DNA of 46,767 nucleotides from an uncultured Alphaproteobacteria bacterium (GTDB lineage: Bacteria; Pseudomonadota; Alphaproteobacteria; RF32; CAG-239), in the NCBI GenBank assembly GCA_949282205.1, contig CASDOS010000019.1:1-46767 (forward strand), in the 5' to 3' direction. Made by a program: the position numbers and the translations under genes. Below, in pieces: positions 24,501 through 32,631 of this stretch. A model generated the notes under the pieces. It was not told the origin of the DNA. It did not search any database and saw nothing but the letters and a program-made list of their open reading frames with translations. Every line of letters begins with the position of its first letter. The stretch's first letter is position 1.

Positions 24501-27104
24501 ATTATTAGCTGTATTGATGAGTATTTAGATAGTTTTTCTAATAAATTTAAATCAGATTTAAATTTATCTGAAATTGGTTATTTTTTAAGCAATTGTCAGA
24601 AGGTTTGCGATTATAACCATGTAATTAAGAAAAAAATCTGTTTATTAGGACATCATGAAATTGTAGAAAAGTTAAAAAATAAAAAAGGGATTATTGAAAT
24701 TCGCAATACATGTGAATATGCGAAAAAAATGTTAATGAATTCCTTGAAATTGGATGTCAAAACTAAATTATTTAGTGATGAAAATGAAAGAATTATTGAA
24801 GAATTAAATAAAAACGTTGAGGAAGTTTTATCAGATATAAAGCAGATTAAATTATTTTTATCTGATATACACAGCCAGATTAGAATTAAATATGAAAACT
24901 ATGTTTCAAAAGCAAAATCTTTATTTTCACTAACATTTACAGATTATTCTACTATTCTAAAAGATCTGTTAAAATTAAAGGATTATGCTTATTGCAGAGC
25001 ACATTATGTACAGCTTAGAAAGCAATCGCAAAATAAAGAATATAACAAAATTATAGATATTATTGAGAGTATAGAAAGCAAAGATATTCAAAAAGAATTA
25101 TATAACAGATTGAAAGAATGTTTTGACTATGTCTTTTATCTATCTTTGTTGAAAGAATACGCAAATGAAGAATGGAACAATTTTGAGAAAGAAAAATTTA
25201 GCAAAATATGTAATGAAATTAGAGAATTAGATAAAAAAATTTATGAAGAATATCAAAAAATGCTAATTTCTTCATTAGTGAAAAATATCAGTACATATAA
25301 AAATGAAGAGAATATAATAGGTCAGAGTAATAGTCAAACAGGACTATCTTTTATTCGAGCTATGAATGTGAAAAGATTAAGGCCTCTTAGGGAAATTATT
25401 TTTAGAGCTGGAAAAGCAATTCAATTGATGAAACCATGTTTTTTAATGTCTCCATTGTCAGTTGCACAATATTTAACCCCAAATGAAATAGAGTTTGATC
25501 TTTTAATTATTGATGAGGCATCTCAAATGTATTTTGAAGAAGCTTTAGGATCTCTTTTAAGATGTAAACAATATGTTATTGTGGGAGATGAAAATCAATT
25601 ACCTCCATCATCATTTTTTCAAAAAAGTATATTAGACGATGACTATAGCGATGACACTGATGATATTAATAAGGAAAATCATTCTATTCTTGAAACTTGT
25701 CGTCTCTGTAATTTTAATAGCTATGAATTACTTTGGCATTATCGGTCACATGATGATGCTTTAATCAATTTTTCAAATCAACGCTTCTATAATGGAGATT
25801 TAAATGTTTTTCCTTCTATAATAGATCCGATAGAAAAGAAAAAGTATGAGAGCGGAATAGAATATTATTATGATAGTGAAGCAACATATAAAAGTGGTAA
25901 AAAGCAAAATGAAAAAGAGGCGCAAAATATAATTAATGCTATTAGCAAATTCGTGAAAAAGCATCCTGATAAAAGTTTAGGTGTTGTAGCGATGAACTCT
26001 AGCCAACAAATTTTATTGGAGCATGAAAAAGATATTTTATTGGACGAAGATAAAAGTTTTAGGGAATACATACATAAATGGGCCAATACACAAGAACCTT
26101 TTTTTATTAAAAATCTTGAAAATGTTCAGGGTGATGAACGAGATTACATATTTATATCTACAGTATATGGCCCTGAAACACCTGGTTCCCGTATTAATCA
26201 AAGAGTATTGGGACCAATTAACGGAGCTTATGGACATAGACGATTAAATGTTTTGATTACTCGTGCTAAATATGGAATTAAACTATTTACCTCTCTAAAA
26301 GCAAGCAATATAAATGTAACACAGGCTAGTAATAGAGGGGTTGTAGAATTTCAAAAATATTTAGCATATGCAGAAACAGGAAAATTAGAATTAGGAGAAT
26401 TAACTAATCACGCTCCAGATAGTCCTTTTGAAATTGCAGTAAAATCTGTTTTAGAAAAATATGGTTATCAAGTTGATGCACAAGTAGGATGTAAGGGATT
26501 TAGGATAGATTTAGCAGTTAAACACCCGAAAAATACAGCAATATACGCATTAGGAATTGAATGTGATGGAGCTTCATATCATTCCTCAAAATCAGCAAGA
26601 GACAGAGACTGTATTAGACAGAGTATATTGGAAGGAGCCGGATGGGTTATCTATCGAATATGGTCAACAGATTGGTATCACAATTATGATCATGAAATTG
26701 AAAAACTTTTAAAGTATATAGAAGAAATAACAAAAGATAGTCCTAATATACAAAAAAGAAAAGAAGTATTTAATAAAGATAAATTGAAAGAGACCTTGTC
26801 TCCATTGCAGCAAGAGACATTGTTTGAGATAGATGCAAAAGATAATTATGTAACAGAAAGAAAGCATACTACAGAAAAGATTGTAGAAGTTGGGGATATA
26901 GTTGAATATCAACAGGAAAATGAAATACATAAATACAAAATAATATCAGGTGAGGCGGATCCTAAGAATGGAACGATAAATAAAGATACTGCAATAGCAA
27001 TAGCTCTTTTAGGGTGTGTTGAAGGAGAAGAGACGTATATTGAACTACCAAATAACAATTATTCAGTAATAATAAAAAGTATAATAAAACCAGAAATACA
27101 ATAA
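21549..27104 (+). CDS. DUF4011 / SF1 helicase / Vsr-like nuclease with C-terminal GreA-like domain
   Basis: 1,851-1,853 residues; ATG 21549 fits AAGGGA best, TTG 21543 is possible. The N-terminus matches DUF4011 (ARKKLLDMSMRNSLLNFKHS). The helicase has Walker A VIQGPPGTGKSQT (about 389), LLIIDEASQM (about 1320), VGDENQLPP, WHYRSHDDALI, ENVQGDERDYI and LNVLITRAKYG (about 1565). Residues 460-1250 form a long helical insert. A Vsr/MTES_1575-type nuclease follows (about 1624-1727: SPFEIAVKSVLE, FRIDLAV, GIECDGASYH). The last 75 residues (EVGDIVEYQQEN...EADPKNG...ALLG...) look like the GreA/GreB C-terminal domain. DUF4011-helicase-Vsr proteins are reported as single-gene antiphage systems (Hhe type, from memory). 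It is probably a phage-defence protein acting on DNA and possibly on transcription. Confidence 0.88.
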   Translation: MVNMLCNIDEKIEEARKKLLDMSMRNSLLNFKHSSSSIRHCRIVDANVNYVFSRLLNGGEFLLKHLPEIPSEPQDEQTPEFKQALERALVCDEKYLKQLEKLEENDDDNLKEKIIRELKDRIREQLGLPERKAPNYTAFRWAKEIGINPDYDNKISIENPNRENKPELQTLFFEDEFNKKIKNIQRIIKSDNEEKGANTFYVAVGFLEWTVSPTSSEDIKQAPLLLIRLNFIENKEKKQKTKKDKNINYYVEATDTSIQVNLPLQKKLKEYNIILPELTGEDTPDSYFSKVEETIKSQKGWRVRRYITVGRFIFSRIAMYEDLDTSKNWNYTGNSGITQIFRPKPGAPTSSDYDIDKDEEAKESILISPADISQHTTIIEANKGKSMVIQGPPGTGKSQTITNLIANALYQGKKVLFVSEKKAALDVVHKRLKNAKLEDFCLELHSDKTNKKNIVENLKSNYTKYFGRNIDEPLISKKTLDQLKNRKNQLREYYDFLQTLVENVDVESVYNKNVNSRVSICDIIWKIKDIENILKSEATNFYSSNLATSGPISANRFNEIHRELDELSSAYIAFTDSFQNSPNTFYFDFNNIKSSDVEAIFKKLQQLLYLIDKVAPNIQNKLSDFLMPECITIDSILNLSEWGNSIQELRNSFKIDHAILRFLNTREKIEQLDEILNDIKEYAGYKREVDKNVSGDNAVSFFKTCVEKQHICKTLQNYSLSYEQYKINDFLNLRKDLISFKNNLHTLFYATSILFNTQSCSSNYLFLTADVLEIISKISFEAFNYLNTKEAKLPSTIIVLQKLLEDKRLINSLKSELSIIKNIDNISYEKFQKQYNEFTNRGILSSLSPNHLINKFSINNLFKKKVSSNEKNNYLSELLKFLSLRQKINDNENYKEFLLYSIEKIENIIQASQLYQNLLKLSFTQLGGSVNEFGEFLRNIEIEKLSELTSCINSFTPSSLNYGELEKCFSNCSNLNEYEQTINKIISCIDEYLDSFSNKFKSDLNLSEIGYFLSNCQKVCDYNHVIKKKICLLGHHEIVEKLKNKKGIIEIRNTCEYAKKMLMNSLKLDVKTKLFSDENERIIEELNKNVEEVLSDIKQIKLFLSDIHSQIRIKYENYVSKAKSLFSLTFTDYSTILKDLLKLKDYAYCRAHYVQLRKQSQNKEYNKIIDIIESIESKDIQKELYNRLKECFDYVFYLSLLKEYANEEWNNFEKEKFSKICNEIRELDKKIYEEYQKMLISSLVKNISTYKNEENIIGQSNSQTGLSFIRAMNVKRLRPLREIIFRAGKAIQLMKPCFLMSPLSVAQYLTPNEIEFDLLIIDEASQMYFEEALGSLLRCKQYVIVGDENQLPPSSFFQKSILDDDYSDDTDDINKENHSILETCRLCNFNSYELLWHYRSHDDALINFSNQRFYNGDLNVFPSIIDPIEKKKYESGIEYYYDSEATYKSGKKQNEKEAQNIINAISKFVKKHPDKSLGVVAMNSSQQILLEHEKDILLDEDKSFREYIHKWANTQEPFFIKNLENVQGDERDYIFISTVYGPETPGSRINQRVLGPINGAYGHRRLNVLITRAKYGIKLFTSLKASNINVTQASNRGVVEFQKYLAYAETGKLELGELTNHAPDSPFEIAVKSVLEKYGYQVDAQVGCKGFRIDLAVKHPKNTAIYALGIECDGASYHSSKSARDRDCIRQSILEGAGWVIYRIWSTDWYHNYDHEIEKLLKYIEEITKDSPNIQKRKEVFNKDKLKETLSPLQQETLFEIDAKDNYVTERKHTTEKIVEVGDIVEYQQENEIHKYKIISGEADPKNGTINKDTAIAIALLGCVEGEETYIELPNNNYSVIIKSIIKPEIQ

Positions 27105-27513
27105 CTAGAATATAAGGTTCTATAGTATTTAATGGAAAATAAGGCTACAATTTTTACTACTTTAATATATATCAAACAATAAAGTAGAAATGACAAGTTA
27201 TATAAAATTAATTTATATTAACATAATACGCTAGTGAAGTTAATCTCATTATAGTGAGTTTTGCTCTATAATAGTACACCTTTTTGGAATAGGGGGATAC
27301 TTTCAGGTATTTTTAAGAATATCCTTAGTCTAATAAACAGATATCTATGTCAAAACCATAACACATGCTTGATGAAATATTAAATACATTCAATGTGATA
27401 TTCAGATTATGTGTTATTAAGTAAGTGCAAATGCGACGATTTATCTATGAAATGATTAAAAAATACTGTTATGGGTGTAGTATTTTTTAACATTTAAAAT
27501 AAAGGAATTAGTT
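27105..27513. other. Intergenic region
   Basis: About 410 AT-rich bases with no supported gene. Several short inverted repeats are visible (for example near 27250-27275), and a strong hairpin at 27458-27488 stands just before the next gene. The promoter of the 27514 gene is likely here. Confidence 0.55.
27458..27488 (+). terminator. Hairpin in the leader of the 27514 gene
   Basis: 10-bp stem AAAAAATACT/AGTATTTTTT with an 11-nt loop; the right arm ends in six T. It could terminate transcription from the helicase gene or attenuate the gene that starts 25 bp later. Confidence 0.5.
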
Positions 27514-27837
27514 ATGAATAATAACCTAAAAATAGAGATAGATATAGATGATTATATAAATATATTGAACGAAAGAAGAAATTTTATAGCAGAACATTAT
27601 AATTGGCAGATTCCAGATTGTTTATGGAATTATTTTTGTGAGATTATTGAAGAATGTGGAGTTTACGGAAATACTAATCCATCATATGTGGTGGATAATG
27701 CTGTTATTAACGGAGATTTTGGTTCTTTTGATGAATACAAACAAGATGACGAAACCGATGAAGAATTTATCTCCCGTATCTCTGATGATGCTTTTTATAT
27801 CAATAAAGATGAGCGAATAGTATGTTTTAGAATTTAA
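27514..27837 (+). CDS. Small acidic hypothetical protein
   Basis: 107 residues, very rich in Asp and Glu (DIDDY, EYKQDDETDEEF, SRISDDAF). It has a good start (AAAGGAATTAGTT then ATG). It stands alone between the giant helicase and the island end. Small acidic proteins in mobile elements are sometimes DNA mimics that block restriction enzymes, and this island carries a restriction system, but no known anti-restriction family was recognised. Codon use fits the rest of the island. Confidence 0.6.
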   Translation: MNNNLKIEIDIDDYINILNERRNFIAEHYNWQIPDCLWNYFCEIIEECGVYGNTNPSYVVDNAVINGDFGSFDEYKQDDETDEEFISRISDDAFYINKDERIVCFRI

Positions 27838-28125
27838 GAACGTTAAACCTTTGAATTAATCAGATGAAACTATGTTGAAAAATTAACATGTTGAATTTAA
27901 AAGCAAAACTTGAAGAGTGGCGCTTATTTTATATTTAATAATATATAACGATATGATAAAATAAAAAAAAGGACAAAATATGCACAAAGGAATATACGAT
28001 ACAAGTTTTTCGAATATGCAAATTATTTTTGCTGGACAAGGAGGAACGACTTCAGGACGGTTAACAGCGACAAGAAAAAATTTAAAAATGCAAAAGAAAA
28101 GTATGACGCAGCAAATAAAGAACAA

Positions 28126-28686
28126 ATGGAGGACTTATATAGGCATCCAGTGATTATAAAAGACAAATTATTGGAAAAAGAATTTGAAGATGAACCATCA
28201 CTTGATGAATTATTAAGAGGAAAGAAGGCCAAAAAATCTAAAGCTAATTTAAAGAAAAAAGCTAAGAATAAAGAAAGATTAGCAAATAAAAATAACGATA
28301 GAAAAAATCATAGTGTAAATACAATTAAAAAAACAGAAGAGGCTTCTCAAAAGGTGGAACAAGGAAAATTAAGCTATACTCGATTCGTAATAAATACTAA
28401 AATACCAAGACCTATAGAAAGAAACGAAGATGGTATAATTTCAAATGATTTGATTTCCAAAACAAGAGAATTTGTCGGAGAATTTAATCAGAATAGAAAA
28501 TATACAAAATTACAAGCTTATATTAAATCTATTTCTGCAAGTGAAGTGAAATTATTTCGAGATTATTTTAACAAAATTACTACAGGACGTCTAGTGCAAG
28601 GTGTGAATAGAGAATATATGATTATACCCAATACCAAAGAAAAATGTATAAAGATAATAACAAAATTGTTCAAAACTAGTAATTAA
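28126..28686 (+). CDS. Hypothetical basic protein, start uncertain
   Basis: 186 residues from ATG 28126, with no clear ribosome-binding site. The N-terminal third is Lys-rich and probably disordered (KKAKKSKANLKKKAKNKERL). The C-terminal part is mixed helix and strand (RFVINTKIPRPIERNEDGII). The same frame stays open upstream to 27949 and reads KFKNAKEKYDAANKEQ just before the ATG, which looks coding. A different-frame ORF begins at ATG 27980 and overlaps. The gene may have lost its start by a frameshift in the A-rich stretch near 28075-28088. No family was recognised. Confidence 0.5.
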   Translation: MEDLYRHPVIIKDKLLEKEFEDEPSLDELLRGKKAKKSKANLKKKAKNKERLANKNNDRKNHSVNTIKKTEEASQKVEQGKLSYTRFVINTKIPRPIERNEDGIISNDLISKTREFVGEFNQNRKYTKLQAYIKSISASEVKLFRDYFNKITTGRLVQGVNREYMIIPNTKEKCIKIITKLFKTSN

Positions 28687-28880
28687 TGGTGATTTACCGA
28701 AAAATACTTCGTCAATATCATATAGTACTAGTGAGGGGATATACACAAAGAAAAAAGCGATTCTATTGCAGAACAATAGAAGAAATTTTCTAGAATCGAT
28801 TTTTACTATGGAAAACCTATAGTACAAAAGAAAATGTATAGGGCGATGCAATCTCTTTAGTTCACTACTAGCTAAAAGTA

Positions 28881-28910
28881 AAAGGCTTTAAGATTTCTCT
28901 TAAAGCCTTT
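28881..28910 (-). terminator. tRNA-Lys terminator supplied by the island
   Basis: Perfect 13-bp stem AAAGGCTTTAAGA/TCTTAAAGCCTTT with a 4-nt loop. It lies 7 bp beyond the CCA of tRNA-Lys in the tRNA's direction of transcription and is followed by TTTTACTTTT-type sequence. It is inside the island and replaces the host hairpin now stranded at 7018-7044. Confidence 0.8.
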
Positions 28911-28917
28911 GTTTTAC

Positions 28918-28993
28918 TGGTGAGCCCGACGGGATTCGAACCCATGACCCTTTGATTAAAAGTCAAATGCTCTACCGACTGAGCTACGGGCCC
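28918..28993 (-). tRNA. tRNA-Lys (anticodon TTT), CCA encoded
   Basis: 76 nt on the minus strand: acceptor GGGCCCG paired with CGGGCTC (one G-T), D-arm GCTCAGTCGGTAGAGC, anticodon stem-loop TTTGA-CTTTTAA-TCAAA, T-arm GGGTTCGAATCCC, discriminator A and CCA. The 3' 46 bases are duplicated at 7049-7094 because the gene is the integration site of the island. The promoter is at 29013-29041. Confidence 0.97.
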
Positions 28994-29012
28994 ACGATGT
29001 AACTGAAAGAGG

Positions 29013-29041
29013 TATATAAAGGATAATTTTTAGATAGTCAA
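29013..29041 (-). promoter_or_regulatory. Sigma-70-type promoter of tRNA-Lys
   Basis: On the minus strand TTGACT (29041-29036), a 17-nt spacer, then TATATA (29018-29013), 19 bases before the mature tRNA 5' end. Both boxes are near consensus. Confidence 0.75.
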
Positions 29042-29143
29042 TAAAAAAATTTAATTTTTTTAAATTTAGCTATTTATTTATTAACTATTATGTGCTAAAA
29101 GTAAATCAAACGACAAAATAACAAGGTATTAGAAGAGGGAAGA

Positions 29144-29461
29144 ATGTCTACAGTAAAAAAAATTGATCAAGAAAACAGATATGACATATTGCAAAATGAA
29201 GCGGGGGATATTTTAATTATAATCAATTCACGCGCCGGAGGTCCGGAAAATCCGCGTTTTGTGTATGATGGAGGAACAACAGCGCTTTTGTATCGCACTA
29301 AAGATAGTGCGGTAGTATTTGAAAGTATCGCAAAAGAAGCGAGGATGCCGCTAAAATCTGTCAGCTCAATGTTGGTCGTTGAAGTTGAAAATGAGGACGT
29401 GGCAAGAGAGTATGAAGTTCCTGTTCGTATAGTAAAAGATGTAAAATCCTTGATAAAGTAA
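29144..29461 (+). CDS. Hypothetical small protein upstream of the nuo genes
   Basis: 105 residues with mixed alpha/beta pattern: RYDILQNEAGDILIIIN, then GGPENPRFVYDGGTTALLYR, then a helix and a final strand REYEVPVRIVKDV. The start is preceded by AGAAGAGGGA. It lies 62 bp before nuoL on the same strand and may be its first operon gene. I recognise no family. It looks like a genuine core gene: good ribosome-binding site and balanced composition. Confidence 0.7.
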   Translation: MSTVKKIDQENRYDILQNEAGDILIIINSRAGGPENPRFVYDGGTTALLYRTKDSAVVFESIAKEARMPLKSVSSMLVVEVENEDVAREYEVPVRIVKDVKSLIK

Positions 29462-29523
29462 TATCTATCCTTTAAACTGACATCGTTTGTAGATTCTGAG
29501 GCAGAAGGAAAGGATAGTTTCTT

Positions 29524-31197
29524 ATGATACAAATAATAGCCTCTCTGATTGTTCTGAGCTTTATCGGGCTAATAAAGCAAAGGATGAAGTATGATAGATT
29601 GATATCATGGTTAATGTTTTTTGCGGCAACAGTTCTGTTTATGGAATTTGCCACAAATGCAGTTAATTTGCACAAAGAAAGTTTCTCCTTTTTATGGAAT
29701 ACATCAAAAATCGGCGACATTACGATTGATTTTAGTCCGAGACTAAGCGAACATCGTCTGCTTTTACCATTGTTTTTTCTGTCGTTGGTAACGATTCTCC
29801 ATAACAACATATTTCGCTACGAAGAAAAAAAGAGTGCATTTAATTCCATTATCTTATTAAATTTTACCTCATTAAGTTTGCTAACATGTTCTGAAAACTA
29901 TGTTCAAATGATCACGGCGGTTTTCGCAACGGATATTCTCGGTTATTTAATATTAAAAGATGTGGATTCGTCACGTCGATATGTCGTGTATAATTTTTTT
30001 GCAGATATGTGCTTGTTTATGGTGTTGGCTTTAATCTGTGGAAAACTGCAAAGTTTGTCATTAGAGAATTTGCCGGAATATGAACAGATTGGTCGTCACA
30101 AAGATTTTGTAGGATTAATGTTTCTGATAGCCATATTTGTAAAAATGGGTTTTTTTATGTTTCAGAGTTACTTATTGGATTTAAGTGCCGCCCGACTTCA
30201 ACGGATGAGTGCCGTAAATTTACTATTTGCACCGTTAACAGGGATTCTCGTATTATTAAAGCTGCACTGTTTGGTGGAAGTTTCGGATTTAGCAGCTCCG
30301 CTATTAAAAGTGATAAGTATATTAACAATGATATTCGGCCTTATGAATTTTATCATCATTGATAATTTAAAGAAAAAATTGGTATATTTAAATATGGGAT
30401 TTCTGGGATTACTGTTGTTAATGCTGGAAAATCATAATTTGCGCTGGAACTGGCAACATTCGTTTTATTACAGTATAGTGTATTTTATTAATTTACTGTT
30501 TTTAAAAATGTATTTGTATCAAAATCATGAAACCAAAGTTAGTGAAATGCTGAATGGACGAGGTACAAATTCTTTTATATTAAAGACGACATTAGTGCAA
30601 TTTATATTGATAGCGAATATATTTATAAGTCTGATATATCGAATTTCAATGAAACAAGAGCAGACCTGGATATTTATTTCCGGAGCAATACTGATTTGCG
30701 CCATAACCACGGTATTAAATCATATATATCAATCACCGAACTCAAGAAAATTGGAAAATCTTACCCCAAATCCGCTACGTCCGATATCACTTTTGATAAT
30801 GATAAGTTTACTGATATACACGAGTGTGGAAATGCACGCCTACACAATTTACAACATTTTGTTTATTTTATGTTTTATCCTATTGTGTTGGTGTCCGCTA
30901 TTAACCAAAATAAGAGCAATATATGAGATAGAGTGGTTTCAAAAAGAAGACTTAAGCAAAAGTTTCTTTTTTTACACATTAGTTACGCCGTTTATGTACT
31001 TAAGCCGGACATTATGGTTAATGGTAGACTTTATATTTTCAGAAAAGATTATAACAGCGGGTTTAACCGGATTGCATAAAATAGGCATATCTATATTTTT
31101 CAAAATTAATCGAAAAAGTTATGCGGCCTGTTTTACGTTTATAGTAATTGGGATAATTTGTTTTCTGCTGTCATTTTATAGGAGGGTACTACCGTGA
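29524..31197 (+). CDS. nuoL: Divergent NuoL-like (complex I antiporter-like) subunit
   Basis: 557 residues with about 14 transmembrane helices, in the place of nuoL before nuoM and nuoN. NuoL is the distal proton-translocating subunit of NADH:quinone oxidoreductase. Similarity is weak. Lys207 (IFVKMGFFMF) aligns with the conserved TM7 lysine, but the WEG glutamate region is replaced by VFATDILGYL. The usual histidine-bearing HAATM segment is replaced by VNLLFAPL and the WLPDAM motif by SYLLDLS. The assignment therefore rests largely on gene order and topology. An AAGGAAAGGA site precedes the start. Its end overlaps nuoM by 4 bp. Confidence 0.7.
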   Translation: MIQIIASLIVLSFIGLIKQRMKYDRLISWLMFFAATVLFMEFATNAVNLHKESFSFLWNTSKIGDITIDFSPRLSEHRLLLPLFFLSLVTILHNNIFRYEEKKSAFNSIILLNFTSLSLLTCSENYVQMITAVFATDILGYLILKDVDSSRRYVVYNFFADMCLFMVLALICGKLQSLSLENLPEYEQIGRHKDFVGLMFLIAIFVKMGFFMFQSYLLDLSAARLQRMSAVNLLFAPLTGILVLLKLHCLVEVSDLAAPLLKVISILTMIFGLMNFIIIDNLKKKLVYLNMGFLGLLLLMLENHNLRWNWQHSFYYSIVYFINLLFLKMYLYQNHETKVSEMLNGRGTNSFILKTTLVQFILIANIFISLIYRISMKQEQTWIFISGAILICAITTVLNHIYQSPNSRKLENLTPNPLRPISLLIMISLLIYTSVEMHAYTIYNILFILCFILLCWCPLLTKIRAIYEIEWFQKEDLSKSFFFYTLVTPFMYLSRTLWLMVDFIFSEKIITAGLTGLHKIGISIFFKINRKSYAACFTFIVIGIICFLLSFYRRVLP

Positions 31198-32621
31198 TTT
31201 CGTATCAACTTTTGGGATTAATTTTAATTCCGTTGATTGGCTCCATATTTGCATTGACCGCCCGCAATGATAAAAATTATTCAACATCAAACGTATACAA
31301 TGTATCAATTTTGACGCTAATAGCGAACATCGGCTTAATATTACATATATTTACGCAATGTAACCTCAATGAAGACGGTATGCAATTGATAGAACATTTT
31401 AAGTGGATAGACTATCCTTTTGTTGAGATTTGTCTGGGCGTAGACATTTTCGCATTATTAATCATATTAAGTGTAAATTTATCATTTCTGATAGGCGAAT
31501 TATGTTTAAATCGCAATACGGAACGTTCAAAAACACTAATCACGTCAGAGCTATTATTTATTGGACTGTTAAACGGATATTTTGTTGCCGCGGATGTTTT
31601 ATCCTTTTATATTTTCTTTGTAGCATCGGGCACGCCGTTGATGATACTGATAAGTACCTATGGTAGTCAAAGAAAAAAAACGGTTCTGATACGTTTTAGT
31701 TTGTACAATTTAATCGGAGCTTTACTGTTGTTAGTATCGATATTAATGATGTACGATTCTCAATCCAGAAACATTTTGTTAAGTGAAGCCGGAAAATTAA
31801 ATTTCAAGGGAGGAACAGAATATTTCGTATGGCTGAGCATTTTTTTTGCGTTTATTTCGCGTTTACCGATATGGCCGTTTCACTATTGGATATCATCAAT
31901 TAATTCAAGTTTAAAAAATCCTCTGGTTTTTCTGGTGGGCAATTTAATTCCGTTAATTGGTTTATATGGATTTATACGTTTTTGGCCGAATACCGTACCG
32001 GAAACAATTGCAATACATGCACCGATTTTTGAGATTATCTGTATTGTAACCATGTTATTTATTGCTTTAGTGAGTTTAAGTCACAAAGACATTCGATACA
32101 AATTATTTGCCTATACAACAGTATATTATTTGCTTTATCTGACCAGTATATTTTTACCGACGGATGTTCTGAAATTAAACATCGGCTATTCTTTATTTTC
32201 ATACATTATCATAATAACAGTTTTATCGTTTTTAATCAGCCACATAGAATATCAAAAAAAGGAATTGGGGATATACGGAACCGGAGGAATTTTATGTTAT
32301 ATGCCCAGAACTTCAAAATTTTTATCCTTATTTATATTAGCGGGCATCGGTCTTCCGGTAACATCTTTGTTTTGGAATAATTTTATAATTATATCCGAAA
32401 TTTTCAATTACAATTTGGTATTAGGGATAATGGTGATGCTATCGGTATTCATCGTTGCCTTGTCGTTACTGGAGGAGTTATATAAATTAAAAGATAAAAG
32501 TAATGCGTCATCGGCCTGTGTGCTTGGAGCGGATTTATCAAATTTACATTTTACGGTGTATCTAGGCTGTTTGCTGGTACTGTTTTTATCATTTTTCAAA
32601 CCGTTGTGGTTTATTTTTTAA
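31194..32621 (+). CDS. nuoM: Divergent NuoM-like subunit
   Basis: 475 residues, multipass membrane protein. GTG start overlapping the nuoL stop (GTGA) and preceded by AGGAGG. The segment SRLPIWPFHYWISSI (His230) is recognisably the NuoM TM7 region (normally VKVPLWPFHTWLPDAH). The conserved Lys is Arg223 here and the PDAH part is lost. The conserved glutamate of the FYIFWEAMLIP motif is replaced by Val143 (FYIFFVASGTP). In canonical complex I these residues carry protons across the membrane. The gene is full length and in frame, so it is kept, perhaps with changed function. Confidence 0.78.
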   Translation: MISYQLLGLILIPLIGSIFALTARNDKNYSTSNVYNVSILTLIANIGLILHIFTQCNLNEDGMQLIEHFKWIDYPFVEICLGVDIFALLIILSVNLSFLIGELCLNRNTERSKTLITSELLFIGLLNGYFVAADVLSFYIFFVASGTPLMILISTYGSQRKKTVLIRFSLYNLIGALLLLVSILMMYDSQSRNILLSEAGKLNFKGGTEYFVWLSIFFAFISRLPIWPFHYWISSINSSLKNPLVFLVGNLIPLIGLYGFIRFWPNTVPETIAIHAPIFEIICIVTMLFIALVSLSHKDIRYKLFAYTTVYYLLYLTSIFLPTDVLKLNIGYSLFSYIIIITVLSFLISHIEYQKKELGIYGTGGILCYMPRTSKFLSLFILAGIGLPVTSLFWNNFIIISEIFNYNLVLGIMVMLSVFIVALSLLEELYKLKDKSNASSACVLGADLSNLHFTVYLGCLLVLFLSFFKPLWFIF

Positions 32622-32631
32622 GGAGGGGTGA

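Larger units (their letters stand above)
7049..28963. mobile_element. tRNA-Lys-integrated genomic island carrying defence genes
   Basis: Bounded by the 46-bp direct repeats at 7049-7094 and 28918-28963. It encodes a P4-type integrase, an AlpA-like protein and a DUF3631 ATPase at the left end, a type I R-M locus with extra genes in the middle, and a giant helicase-nuclease at the right. No conjugation or phage structural genes are visible, so it may be mobilised by helpers like a satellite. The intact tRNA is at the end opposite the integrase, which is less usual; the island end supplies both the tRNA 3' sequence and a terminator. HsdR and a DUF805 gene are disrupted, suggesting partial decay. 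Confidence 0.9.
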
